A DNA stretch of 64,000 nucleotides from Episyrphus balteatus (GCF_945859705.1 NC_079134.1:156771718-156835717), one strand, 5' to 3'. Shown: positions 33,639-45,575, counted from the first letter of the stretch. The notes: generated by a model from the letters alone, not told the origin. Program-made: numbers and translations.

Positions 33639-36128
33639 TAGAGTGTCCGCAAGAAATTTCGAAATTTGGTCGGGGGAACCCCATAAAATGTTCCGCCTTT
33701 GCAGATTTTTAGATAGCCAAAATTTCAGCTCGATTGGATAAGTCTAAATGGTGCCGACACTCGCTCAAAGTATCAAAAATCTCTGTTTTTTCACTGTTTT
33801 TCGAAGAAAATTAGCTCTAGCTCCCAAACAGATGGGGTTATTTTCACTTTTTATATATTAAATGAAAGGTAGTGTTATTACACATAATTCAGATTCAAAA
33901 TTTGTTTAGTTTAAAAAAAAAAAAAAATATTGTCATCAATTTAAATTTTCAGTACTTACCTCAAAAAGAGCTGAAGTGCAAACTCGATTTAAAATGAAAC
34001 TTTTTTTTTTACTGTTTTATTAAAAAAAAAAAAATCGAAACATTTAACAGATTTCTAAAAAACAAAAACTTAACATCGTGTTAAATTTCTTATACATAAT
34101 TATTGAAGTAAATACTAAAAAATTTAATCAAGTGACTTACTTAAAGTAGTTTTGGAAGCATCAGGATATAATTTTCGGCACTCACTGACTACCTGAAGTA
34201 CATATTGTTTTTGTTCCTCATCTTTAGTTAAAAGATTATTAAAATCGGTTATTAACTTGACTCCTCTTTCTGCCATGTCATTTACGACTTTAAGTGTTTT
34301 CACTTTCTTAAAGCCTTCTTTAAAATGGGGGTTTTCGGGCCAAAGATTTGGAGGTTCTTTGAGAAAAAGTTCAATGTTTCTTTGTTCAAAATATTTTTTA
34401 ACCCTGCTGTGACAAATTGTTCAATTTCATCTGGATGTAGCTTTGGATTTACTATTCTGTTGGTTTCTGTTTCGCTGTTTTTTAAAATTATGTTGGCCAT
34501 TTCTGATTTTTCGCCATCTGGTAAAGTTGGGTCAAAGAACGCCAGACCTACCAGCTCTGAACTCAAATACCATAAATGGTTTGAGAATTTAGCAAGAGCC
34601 TTCTCTGAAATGTCTTTGTCTATCTTGCGGTATTCAATGAAATCACGCAAAAGATCAAGATCTTGTTTAGGAGCCAGATAAGCTCTTGGGGCATTAAACC
34701 AAGCCTTGCAGTAAATTTTTACGATGAAAACGCAGATATCACCGAGAGCGTTACGTTCCTCGTTACTTATTTTAAACTGGCTTCGAAACATGAATATTTT
34801 TAAGCTATAAATAGCTTTGGCCATCCACCTAGCATGATGAGTGGCTCCTGGTGTTCTGAATCCAACTACGCTTCCATCTAGAACTCCAACAAAAATCAAA
34901 ACCAACTGAAGAAATTCCTTATAGTCATTTCTAGGCTGACATTCTTGTAGTTTTTCTTTTAATTCACCTGATATCTGGGTTATAACTTCAGGGGTAAGGT
35001 GTTTATTTACATTTTTATCACTGATACCCGTGTGATATATTTTTGAATCTATTTTTGACCATTCATTTTGGAACCTTTTAAAAATATCTGGTTGAGGTCC
35101 AGTGGTTGAACCCAACTTACAATCAAAAATACCTCTTAGCAAAACTTCGAGAATATGGTGACGACAGGCCAGGTACAGCAACTCTTTATCCAACATTTGC
35201 TGCAAAATTTTGCAAGATCCATTAAGTCTTCCAGTGTTTGAAGCAGTGGTGTCAAAACACATTGCTTTTACAGCATTCGAAACTCCCCATTGTTCCAGCA
35301 TTTCATACACAGCTGCTGCCTGCTCTTCACCAGTACTATTTTCTATAACTGGCACTCCTAGAAGTTGTTCTTTTTCTCCATAAGATATAGCTATAGCAAT
35401 GCGTTCATTCTGCTCTCTCTTAAGAACACCTGGCAACAATTTCCCATCCCAATGAACAACCAATGTCTCATTTTCTGATATTTGTATTCGGTTTCGGATT
35501 TCCGCAGTGTATTTCTCCCTAAAGTTTTTTCTTCTTGAATGTAAGGCTGATTTTGAAACTACAAAGTCGCCTATCAATCCAGGCATAGCAGGTTCAACCC
35601 CCACTGGGTGCCCTTTTTGTTTTGTTTTTTTTTTTTTTTTCAGTCAATTTTACTCTGTGCTTCTATAATTGATAAAATTATTATATATTATTATATATAA
35701 TACGAGAAGCATTTCAATTAGATAGGTAACATCAATCTATAACATAGAAAGTTTTATTTTAAATCGAGTTTGCGCTTCAGCTCTTTTTGAGGTAAGTACT
35801 GAAAATTTAAATTGATGACAATATTTTTTTTTTTTGTAAAACTAAACAAATTTTGAATCTGAATTATGTGTAATAACACTACCTTTCATTTAATATATAA
35901 AAAGTGAAAATAACCCCATCTGTTTGGGAGCTAGAGCTAATTTTCTTCGAAAAACAGTGAAAAAACAGAGATTTTTGATACTTTGAGCGAGTGTCGGCAC
36001 CATTTAGACTTATCCAATCGAGCTGAAATTTTGGCTATCTAAAAATCTGCAAAGGCGGAACATTTTATGGGGTTCCCCCGAAAAAAATTCGACAAAAATT
36101 TTTTTCTATGGGAGTTGCGGTCACTCTA
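33639..36128. mobile_element. Long-TIR DNA transposon with 8-bp TSD (hAT-like)
   Basis: GTATACAC occurs exactly on both sides (33631-33638, 36129-36136). Ends TAGAGTGTCCGCAA and TTGCGGTCACTCTA fit the hAT tip rule YARNG. Inverted homology runs about 370 bp inward at each end (to about 34005 and from about 35755), far longer than usual hAT TIRs. The space between is filled by one transposase gene on the - strand. Merlin, P or Mutator-like affinity cannot be excluded from structure alone. Confidence 0.88.
34124..35586 (-). pseudogene. Transposase with RNase H-like (DDE) fold signatures, one frameshift
   Basis: From the first ATG (35586-35584) a 428-codon frame runs to a stop at 34300; an in-frame stop at 35646-35644 limits any longer start. 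Motifs in order, counted from that Met: HWDGK (Asp about 47), FDTTASNTG (Asp about 112), CRHH (141-144, a C-x2-H motif) and ARW (about 252-254). The order D, D, CxxH, RW resembles hAT transposases, but the words are unlike classic hAT and a zinc-finger N-terminus is not seen. After a run of five G (+ strand 34327-34331) a second frame takes over, reading VVNDMAERGVKLI and ending at a stop at 34126-34124. The single-base shift there makes this a recently broken gene or a sequencing slip. It would cut and paste the host element. Confidence 0.8.
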
Positions 36129-36250
36129 GTATACACATAAGAGCCAACTTTTGAAAAAAAAAATTTGTTTTTGTTACGGTACGCAAGTATCGTAGGTACT
36201 AGGTTGATAAATTTAATCGAAATTATCATTTTACATACATTTGTTAATAA

Positions 36251-37180
36251 CACTGGTCAACAATATTTAACTTCTTTTTTTGCCACAAGAACCAAAATAT
36301 ACTTTTCTAGTAGTTTTTGGGGTGCTGAATCCGAATCTAAGGTCAGAAAAATTTGATTGGCCTCCGTTTTTTAAATATTACCGTTATGAAATGCTAAAAA
36401 ACGTCATTTTGGCTGTTTTCGAGATTCTGTTTTTATGTGGGGTAATTCATAATAAACAAATTTGTAACGGTTATTATAGCAACATATATTCTTCTTTCAA
36501 AAACTGTTTAAATTTTCCCGATATCTCTGTTATTGCTCGAGATATCTTAAGTTTCATTTAATAAGCCAAAGAGAAACTAAACTTAATCTAAAGTATAAGT
36601 CACTGGTCACAGAATTTTTGCCACAAGAACCAAAATATACTTTTCTGAAGGTTTTCGAGTTGCTGAACTCAAATCCGCAATCGGAAAAATTCTATTAGCT
36701 TCCGTTCTTCAAATATAACCGTTATAAAAATAAAACCTTTTTTTGCATCCTATAACGGTAATATTTCAAGAACGAAGGCTAATAGAATTTTTCTGATTGT
36801 TGATTCGAGTTCAGCAACCCAAAAACCTTTAGAAAAGTATATTTTGATTCTTGTGGCAAAAAAAGTTTAATTTGGTTGGCCAGTGTGGTTAATGATTCAA
36901 AGACCGCTACTTAAATTTCAAATATCTCGGGCAATAAAAGAGATATCGGGAAAATTTAAACAGTTTTTGAAAGAAGAATATATGTTGCTATAATAACCAT
37001 TACAAATTTATTCATAATGAATTACTCCACATAAAAACATAACCTCGAAAACAGCCAAAATTACGTTTTTTGACATTTTCTAACGGTAATATTTCAAAAA
37101 CGAAGGCCAATCAAACTTTTCTGTCTTCAGATTCGGATTCAGCACCCCAAAAATTACTAGAAAAACCTTGTTGACCAGTG
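36251..37180. mobile_element. CACTGGTCAAC palindromic MITE, copy 2
   Basis: TAA flanks both sides (36248-36250, 37181-37183). Ends CACTGGTCAAC and GTTGACCAGTG. Arms match over about 330 bases, although the right arm lacks about 40 bases near the tip. Another family member sits in its centre. Confidence 0.82.
36601..36885. mobile_element. CACTGGTC MITE nested at the centre of copy 2
   Basis: Tips CACTGGTCAC and GGCCAGTG, then GCCACAAGAACCAAAATATA on the left and its complement on the right. It is an almost complete palindrome around 36740. No clear target duplication. Confidence 0.75.
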
Positions 37181-37183
37181 TAA

Positions 37184-37824
37184 TCAATTATATTTTCTTA
37201 TTTTCTTAAAAATGGCTAGCTTTTTTTTCGAAAAATGAAAATTTTTATACATAAAGAATTATTTTATAAAATTGTTAATTTTTTTTATAAATTTCCTTTT
37301 TTATAAAAACAGATTTTAACCTAAAATTCATGTTCTTTATAAACCGAAATATTCAATCACTCTATGTTTAGAAAATAAAACACTTGTGGAATAATAACAA
37401 ATTTTTTCGCTGGTTATTTGAGAAATGAATAAACAAAAGGCCATTTGACCCAATGAGAGGTCATCAAAGTATTCAAAGTTATCAAATAACTTAACAAAGG
37501 TGATTTTTCAAAAACGAAGTCGTTAAAGAATTGTGATGACTGAAAAAACTTGCATACTTTCAGGCATTTTTCTCAAACAGAAAATAAACATCATCAAATT
37601 TAAATCCCCTTTTATAAACTTTAAATAGCTGAATATTCGCGGCAATGCTACAAATTACAACCCAGCATAATTTGTTTCTTTATTAATGCTACCCATTCAA
37701 CAACTTAAGGTATCAATTTTTGTTTTATATTATTTTTAAATAGGTACCTACTTATTTTTTTCTTTTATTAACCTCTAGTTGATAAAATACTATCTTAATT
37801 TGCTTTTATTAAATATAACACCTA
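37184..37824. other. No gene recognised
   Basis: AT-rich spacer without visible structure. Confidence 0.55.
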
Positions 37825-37887
37825 CAGTGGCGAGCAAAAAAATAGCAGCGATTTGAAAAATATTTGAAATAAAGCATTAAACATTAA

Positions 37888-39754
37888 CCCTTAAACCCCT
37901 AAGACCGTCTACAGACGGTCTTCGCTTAAACCCAATTGTCTTATAACTGAATAATTTTTCCGCTCCCACCTCCAAAGAAGTTTTATGCAGATTGAATTTA
38001 CCTCTACAACAGTACCAGTTTGAAGCCTATGGGTAGAATAGTTCTATAGATATAGTCAATTCTATCAAGAATTTGATGCGAAAAGGTGTAAAAATTAATT
38101 GGAAAATTTGGTCAAATTAAATTATTAAAAAAAATATTTTCCAATAGTTCAATCAACACGGGAATTTTTTGGTAAATAATGAGGTATAATATTTTCCTAT
38201 ATTGTTTTTTATTTGATTTGTGAAACACAAAATTTTTGTGAAAATCGAATTTTTGTGAAGACAGTCTGTAGACGGTCTTAGTGGCTAAGCAATGAAAAAT
38301 TGTCCAAAATTGTCCACCAAAGTCTTATTGGTTCTTAGTTATTTTGTCAGTGTTATTTCGTTTTTTTTACCAGAATCATAAGTTTTTATGCTTTTTTTCA
38401 GTAAAATAATAATGTCTCGTCGGAGTGATAGAAACAAGGCTTGTGATAGGTGGAAAAAAGTAAATCTATCTGCCTTCAATGACGAAGAAATTGCAGATGT
38501 GAATCCGAAGATTATAACAAGGTTTTCAAAAAACACATTGGAGATTTGGACTATAGTTGTGATGAGCTTCCACCTGAAGACTGCTTGCAGCTCAAAGACA
38601 CTTCGTCATTTGTGCTGTTAATTTGTCTTAGAATGTGAGTAACTTCAGCTTGAATTTGATTGACGGATTACCACAAGTGTCAAGAGGAGTTCTAAAAAAA
38701 AGTTACACACAATGAAGCTCTTCGAGCTAACTTTATCAGAGCAACAACCAGATGTAGCAACTCTGTTTGAGCCGAAAAAGGACTCCTTCCCCGTTAACTA
38801 CTGAAGAAGCTTCAGAAGCTTCAACTATGCCATCAGCTGGTGGCTTCAATGGAGCTGGTTAGTATTGCACACATAAGAAAATATGCATGTGCAAGAGTAA
38901 CAACAAGATGTGGCAACGCCGTTTAAGTCAAAAATATTGGTCGGTCATCGTTACCTGTCGAAGAAGGTTTAAGCTTTTCAATTATGACATCAGCTGGTCG
39001 CTTCAATGGAGGAATGAAGTTACGTTTAGGGGGAAAGCTGATTTTCCGCCTGAAATAAAAAAGAACTTCAAACACCTTTTAAGTTTTTCTCATATTTCTC
39101 CACCGACACGGTCTAATAGATTTGATAATCCCTCGTAGCAAATGGGGATGATATAAAAAAAGTCAAAACAAAATTCCAGGTTGCCAAACATGGACTCCGA
39201 AGGTATATTTGAGTTTTGATTAGTATGTCGATTTTTCCTTATTGCAACTTCGAAGCATTGGAGCGAATATGGGTTTCGGCTTATATCTGACTGTTTATCA
39301 AAAAACAAATTTGAGCAAATTCACAAAATATTATATCGTTCAACGACAAGTTTTAACTTGTAAAGAAAGGTGATGTGGGGTAAGATGGGGAACGAAATAA
39401 ATTTGTACATTGTATAAAATGTTCAAAACACACATTTTGTACCAAATGCAATACGCATAAGTGTTTTTTTCAAAATTAAAGAGCTTTTTATAACATTTCT
39501 TAGAAAATAATTTGTTATTTTTAAATGAATAAAACATTTATTTGGATTTGAATCATTTGTTAATTGTTATATATTCTTAGCAGTTAACCACTAAGACCTT
39601 CTACAGACGGTCTTCCGTTTTTTCCACCTGGCGCTTCCAGGTGACATTTTTTGGATAAACGGACTTCATATTCGTATTTTTCAGCCTAAAATCATATAAG
39701 AATCAAAATTCCTATACAAAAATATCTAATATTTTAATGTCAGTGGTTTAAGGG
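37888..39754. mobile_element. piggyBac-like element inserted in arm 1 of the Tc1 palindrome
   Basis: TTAA flanks both sides (37884-37887, 39755-39758). Tips CCCTTAAACC and GGTTTAAGGG. Arm 2 of the host keeps the empty site, a single TTAA at 41281-41284. A hairpin AAGACCGTCTACAGACGGTC occurs near the left end (37901), near 38258-38282 and near the right end (39590), possibly transposase sites. Length 1.87 kb with only decayed coding traces. Confidence 0.88.
38411..39138 (+). pseudogene. Decayed coding remnant inside the piggyBac-like element
   Basis: An ATG frame begins MSRRSDRNKACDRWKK and runs into an acidic stretch (FNDEEIADVNPK). After one frameshift it continues DLDYSCDELPPEDCLQLKD. Two imperfect direct repeats of about 157 bp (38739-38860, 38896-39012) follow, with further broken frames. 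An acidic N-terminus suits a piggyBac transposase but no catalytic block is seen, so this is inference. Confidence 0.4.
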
Positions 39755-40004
39755 TTAAAAGAGCCTTGATTTTGGAAATTTTTTAAGGTAAAACTCCTTA
39801 AGTTTCATTAAAATTTAAATTTTAGTAAAAATGGAATTTAATTTATTTCTATTAAGCTAAGAAATAATCCAAAAACAAAATAAGCCTCAAATTTAAGCGA
39901 GCAAAATAATAGCAGTGATTTTCTTTTTCTATTAAATTTAAATAAAACAAGGGCGAAAAAAGTTCAATTAAACGGTATTTTATTAGAGAAAAGGTAGTAT
40001 TCAC

Positions 40005-40310
40005 TCCCATGACCGTTATTTTTAACTACCGCTTCGCAACGACCTTCCATGAAGTCGTAAAGTCCATGAGATCTTTGAGGTGCTATAGATCACCAAACCT
40101 GCTCAACAACGGTTCATAGCTCCCGTTATTTTAAGTTTTGGCTTAAGACACATCTCCTTTTATATCCCCCCAAAGTTTCTAGAAGGGATTGAGGTCTGAA
40201 AGACTAAGCAGGTTACTTAATGACCTCAATCTTAGTATCTTGAAACCATTGCCTGGCTGTTCTGCTAGTGTTTTTTGGGTTATTATCCTGTTGGAAGACC
40301 CATTTAAGCT
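40005..40310 (-). pseudogene. Tc1 transposase C-terminal remnant (arm 1, mirror copy)
   Basis: The inverted twin of the remnant at 40737-41035, with the same broken frames and stop at the catalytic position. Both therefore descend from one already dead gene, duplicated as part of the palindrome. Confidence 0.85.
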
Positions 40311-40736
40311 TCATTTGGTGTCGGAGTAATAGCAGCATAATGTTTTGCAAACTATTCAGGTGCCAGAGCTGTATAATTATACTTTTGATACAAGATATAA
40401 GGCCAAGTCCATAGTAGCAGAAGTATCCCTAAAACTTAATATTAAACCCTCTTTATTCTTTTGAATATTCTCAGGATTGATGAGAGAAAATTGGTTCTTA
40501 ATGGTGATTTAGGGTCTCGGCAATTTGTGTAACGACCACGGAAAACGAAATTTAAAACTAGATACATTACAAAAACTAATTAACTTGGAGGATCCAGTAT
40601 AAAGTTTTAGGGATACTTCTGCTACTATGGACTTGGCCTTATATCTTGTATCAAAAGTATAATTATACAGCTCTGGCACCTGAATAGTTTGCAAAACATT
40701 ATGCTGCTATTACTCCGACACCAAATGAAGCTTAAA

Positions 40737-41035
40737 TGGGTCTTCCAACAGGATAATAACCCAAAAAACACTAGCAGAACAGCCAGGCAATGGTTTCAAG
40801 ATACTAAGATTGAGGTCATTAAGTAACCTGCTTAGTCTTTCAGACCTCAATCCCTTCTAGAAACTTTGGGGGGATATAAAAGGAGATGTGTCTTAAGCCA
40901 AAACTTAAAATAACGGGAGCTATGAACCGTTGTTGAGCAGGTTTGGTGATCTATAGCACCTCAAAGATCTTATGGACTTTACGACTTCATGGAAGGTCGT
41001 TGCGAAGCGGTAGTTAAAAATAACGGTCATGGGAG
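40737..41035 (+). pseudogene. Tc1 transposase C-terminal remnant (arm 2)
   Basis: The frame reads WVFQQDNNPKNTSRTARQWF, the Tc1 second-aspartate block. A shifted frame then reads SDLNPF-stop-KLWGDIKGDV, the DLNPIENLWG block with the catalytic Glu position replaced by a TAG stop. Later frames give traces of the usual end. Several stops and shifts make it nonfunctional. The spacing from Asp to the lost Glu (about 34 residues) fits the DD34E class. Confidence 0.85.
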
Positions 41036-41639
41036 TGAATACTACCTTTTCTCTAATAAAATACCGTTTAATTGAACTTTTTTCGCCCTTGTTTTATTTA
41101 AATTTAATAGAAAAAGAAAATCACTGCTATTATTTTGCTCGCTTAAATTTGAGGCTTATTTTGTTTTTGGATTATTTCTTAGCTTAATAGAAATAAATTA
41201 AATTCCATTTTTACTAAAATTTAAATTTTAATGAAACTTAAGGAGTTTTACCTTAAAAAATTTCCAAAATCTAGGCTCTTTTAATGTTTAATGCTTTATT
41301 TCAAATATTTTTCAAATCGCTGCTATTTTTTTGCTCGCAGCTGTACATAGGTACACTGAGATAAAAAAAAAACTAAAAAAAAAATTTTAAATCAACCAAA
41401 ACCTCTCTGATTTAACTATCAAAGTAGAACGACGTTAATTTGAAGTGATTTTTAATTATAATCTTTTTAATCCTTAAGTTACAGTTGTTTTTAACTTTAA
41501 AAAAGTGCAAATTAAAAAATTGGTGGCAAATAACGAGCGCTATATCATCAGGCTATCAGACTATTGAAACCAACTAGAGTAAGGCGGCTTAGCAACAAAT
41601 TTTTCATTAAATGATAGAAATTGTTTAAAAACTAACATC

Positions 41640-41830
41640 GGAATTGTTTTAACAAAAGGTGGAGCAGTTTTCGAGAAAATTAAACTTTTCCAAAATTAGT
41701 ATTTATTTTTTATCCAAAGAAATTAATTCCAAAATCCCCTCTGGAGAGTCTCCAAAAACTGCTACATACTAAGTTTTTTTCTACGACTGCATAAACTTGT
41801 TATATAGTACCTATATTGCAAGTAAACATC
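41640..41830 (-). mobile_element. DINE-1-like fragment (5' end)
   Basis: On the - strand it starts TTACTTGCAATATAGGTACT and continues with the TTTTTGGAGACTCTCCAGAG phrase seen in the copies at 26690 and 49018. Flanking 41346-41639 and 41831-42230 show no gene. Confidence 0.55.
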
Positions 41831-42230
41831 ATAGATTGGAGCAGTTTTTAGAAATAGAAAATTGAAAGCTCTGTTTTGCAAGCCTTATTCACATTTATTT
41901 TGATATTAGTGCAAATAGTGCTAAACAAATTTCAATATTAGGGAAACAGCTTCGATTTAAATGATCTTTCTTTTCAAATACTGATAATATTAAAAAAAAA
42001 ATACTTTAACCTCTATATGGGTTAAATATTAGGTACTTCTTAAATTAATTAAATGAAGATTTTGGTGAACCAAACATTTTTCTTTACATTTTAGAAATCG
42101 AATGATATCAAAAGATTTCCTAAATGAAAGTGAGGCAGATGCAATTTTGTCACAAATTGACTTCAAACATAAAAAAAATATTTGAACACAACGGCAACAC
42201 TTATAATATATAAATATGTTATTTTAAAAA

Positions 42231-43124
42231 AGATTTAAAAACTTTATTCAATTTTCTACAAAGAAAATAAGTTTGCTTTGTTAAACAAAAATGTTTTCTT
42301 ATTTTTTAGATTAATTTAGAAAAGCTATCAAATTAGATTAATTTAGAAAAGCTATCAAAATAGGCATTTTTACGGTTTTTTAGAAAATTTACCGCTATTT
42401 AATTTCTATGGGTGATAAGATTGAACTGAGGCTTAATTATTGAAGCTTAATATATTCGAAATTAACATGCAAAGTTTCAGACTTATTCATCAAGCAGTTT
42501 TTCTGTTGTGAGGGTTTGAATTTTTGAGATGAAGTAAAACACCATATTTCTGCAGGTCTAAATGACTTACTTCTTTGAACTTTTTTATGAGCAAAATCAA
42601 ATTCTTTTGAGTTTATTTGAACATTTTATTGATAAATATCGTTTAAATTTAAGATAAACCAAGAAAAAACAAAAAAAAAAATTCAAAATTATAAAAAACA
42701 TCCAAAAATGGTATAAAAAGCCTTTTTTCAAAATTTAACTTTTTTTGAAAAATTTTAATTTTTCCTTGGTTTAAAATGTTCAAATAAACTCAAAAGAATT
42801 TGATTTTGCTCATAAAAAAGTTCAAAGAAGTATGTCATTTAGACCTGCAGAAATATGGTGTTTTACTTCATCTCAAAAATTCAAACCCTCACAACAGAAA
42901 AACTGCTTGATGAATAAGTCTGAAACTTTGCATGTTAATTTCGAATATATTAAGCTTCAATAATTAAGCCTCAGTTCAATCTTATCACCCATAGAAATTA
43001 AATAGCGGTAAATTTTCTAAAAAACCGTAAAAATGCCTATTTTGATAGCTTTTCTAAATTAATCTAAAAAATAAGAAAACAATTTGTTTAACAAAGAAAA
43101 TTGAATGAAGTTTTTAAATGTGTC
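42231..43124. repeat. Palindrome, 0.9 kb, arms of about 370 bp
   Basis: Left arm 42231 to about 42625, right arm about 42768 to 43124, near-identical in inverted sense (for example GAACTTTTTTATGAGCAAAA and its complement). The left arm has a small internal duplication, AGATTAATTTAGAAAAGCTA twice, and an extra 19 bases near its outer end. No target duplication identified. Confidence 0.8.
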
Positions 43125-44041
43125 CTTGAATACTCTGTACAGTGATCCGTTGTTGAGATATTGATAGTCAAAGTCAAAAGTATGGTTTTTGGTTTGATGA
43201 CTTATATTGCAGTGAAAAAAAATCGTAGAAGTTTGAAACAAAATTAATCTTAAAGCCAAATAAATAGCCTTTCTAAAAATAATAATCATTTTTTCAGAAA
43301 AAAATTTTCCCACTTTCTTAAGAGAAAAAAGTAAAAACAAACAAAAATTGGAAAATTTTTGTTTTTTAACAGTTTCAACGATTTAGCTATTTTACCGTTA
43401 GAAAGAAAATATTTTAACATTTAATCCTAAAACTAGAAGAATAGAGCTTTTACACGCTTTTTATTTTGTCATGATGCGATCATTTTTTACTGAGATACAG
43501 CCTATCGAATATATCACTAAAAAAATCACGATTTTTTTTGTTCCCTTAATTTTGTTGGGCTAGTGTATAATTGAAAAAAATTTAACAGTATTGTCTTTTT
43601 GTTTTGGTACGATCTTTTTAAAAATGTTTTTCCTTTATCATTTTTAGATGAATTGATCAATATAAAAACACGATTTTTAAAGGAAAAATTATTAGTATTA
43701 TTTCAACTTTATAGCATTTATAAATAATTTCGAGTTCTAACGCCTGGGAATCAGTCAAAAAAAATTTTTTTTTTCAAAAAAAAAGAAAAATAGAGATAAG
43801 ACAAACAACTTTTCGATTAAAAAATTATTTAAGCTTTAAAAAAAAAAATTAAAAACTAAGAGAATACATTTTTTAATAAAGGGGTGAGTGCAACCCTCAA
43901 ATTATCATCGAAAAACTTTATTTTATTTCGAGAACAAGTTATCGGTAGAGCAAATTAAAATAATTAAAAACATATTTTTGGTATATCAAATCTATAAATT
44001 ACTTGTTCACCACCTATAGAAGAATCTGACTAATGATCGAC
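43125..44041. other. No gene recognised
   Basis: AT-rich DNA. The 93-codon frame on the - strand at 43059-43340 overlaps the palindrome and has no recognisable content. Confidence 0.55.
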
Positions 44042-44043
44042 TA

Positions 44044-44862
44044 GGGTAAATTAGGGCATTATGGCATACCTAAGCACAAACTCAAATAACTTTACTACGG
44101 ACTACAATTTTTACTTCAATCATTTTTTTTAATTAAATTTCATAAAAACGTAACATAAATAAATTATTTAAGAATAAAAATTCAAGCTTTTTAACAAAAA
44201 ATAAATTAAATTAAAAATAGTCCAAAAAAAACCATATTGCCCTATGTACGGGCAATATGGCGAACCCCATTTACTTCGGAACCCTTTACTTTTTTTACGT
44301 AATTTCAGCATTTCTGAAATATAATTGTAAATAAGTTTCATAAAATTAACGTTAAATTGAGGTTATTTTCAAATTTAAAAAAATGCAGAGTTACTTTTGA
44401 AATTAGTTTTACATAAGGGCATTATGGCGCAGTCGGGTATAATATAGCGCCATAATGCCCTTATTACATCTGCGCCATATTGCAAAATATACACATATTC
44501 ACAAAACTCCAAAAACTAAACACAATTCTTACTTCAGTTAAAATATAACAAGTGATATAACCAAACCAAAACTGTACTCTGCGTTTCACTCTTTACAACA
44601 AACACGTGCACTGTATACTTACCGAGATACACACAAACAAAAACAAAGCGATATTATATTGGAACCCAGAACCGGTATATTTTTTTTGTTTTCTTTTTTG
44701 TTTGGCACAAAAATAATAGCACTGACCTGCGATCGTCACAAGGCTAGTGTTCGACGAAGGCCACAGTTTCTGCATTGGTTTTATTTAAATGCGAGTATTG
44801 GAAGTATGGTAGTTGAGAGCTGCGCCATAATGCCCGGTGCGCCATAATGCCCGAAGTTACCC
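44044..44862. mobile_element. TA-flanked element with GGGCATTATGGC repeats
   Basis: TA flanks both sides (44042-44043, 44863-44864). Tips GGGTAAATTAGGGCATTATG and the complement of GCCATAATGCCCGAAGTTAC. The GGGCATTATGGC word recurs inside in both senses, notably at 44414-44460 and twice at the right end. The layout parallels the 20358 element. No transposase. Confidence 0.8.
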
Positions 44863-44864
44863 TA

Positions 44865-45575
44865 TGTTTCCAAATTGAAATATAAAAAAAAAACTTATCG
44901 CAACACGACCTTGTCGATTAGAGCCAAAAATATATTAAGGAAAATTAATAAACTATAGCAACTGAAAACGCAAATATCTCATTTGAGATCTACAAAAAGT
45001 CACGCAAGTTCATAATTTTGAACACATTTTTAATAGTAAAAAGGTTCAGGGGTGTATTAAGAAATTTTTTCATTCCAAAAGATCAAAAATGTATGTTCCT
45101 ATATAAACAGAAAAAAAAATGCAATGGGTTCACTTTAAAAGGTCAAGTTTGAAATCAAGTAGGGAGAAAAATGAATCTTCAATGTCATCTCTATAAATAC
45201 AAAAAAAAAAACAAAACGAGAGCTTCTAATTACCCATGCAACAAAATTAGAGTAACGTGCATACCACTAAAGTGTCTCTACTCTACCTACTTAATGTAGT
45301 TCAATTAAAATTATTTGTTGCAAAATCTTGCTACTAATAGTTTGTTTTTAATAGATACAAAACTACAAGAATGATGTGTGTGAAACTTGAATAGAAAAGA
45401 TACACAGTTAAATTTTAACATAAAGTTTAGTAGGATATACTATATCGTGCAATGTTGATCGAAAAAAGCTTTTTGAAACACATCTTTTGCAGGGTGTTTC
45501 TTCTTTGTAAAGTAGATATAGAGATTAAATTTGCTATAAATAATTGTCAAAAAGTGTTTGTATTTTTTATTAATA
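44865..45575. other. No gene recognised
   Basis: AT-rich spacer. GCAGGGTGTTTC at about 45491 resembles the CAGGGTGTTT block in the 26408 unit but is isolated. Confidence 0.5.

Larger units (their letters stand above)
37825..41343. mobile_element. Palindromic Tc1-type element, 3.5 kb
   Basis: TA flanks both sides (37823-37824, 41344-41345). Tips CAGTGGCGAGCAAAAAAATA and the matching CAGCTGCGAGC form. The element is a head-to-head palindrome: arm 1 is 37825-37887 plus 39759-40437, arm 2 is 40602-41343, each 742 bases, with few mismatches, around a 164-base spacer. Each arm carries the 3' part of a Tc1 transposase gene and an internal copy of the terminal motif (GCGAGCAAAATAATAGCAGT). Confidence 0.88.

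Noticed and set aside
34325..34681. 118-codon + strand ORF
   Set aside because: Antisense to the transposase gene on the - strand, which has clear motifs.
39368..39400. GGGGTAAGATGGGG resembling the 20358 element end
   Set aside because: Isolated, with no inverted partner or TA-defined border.
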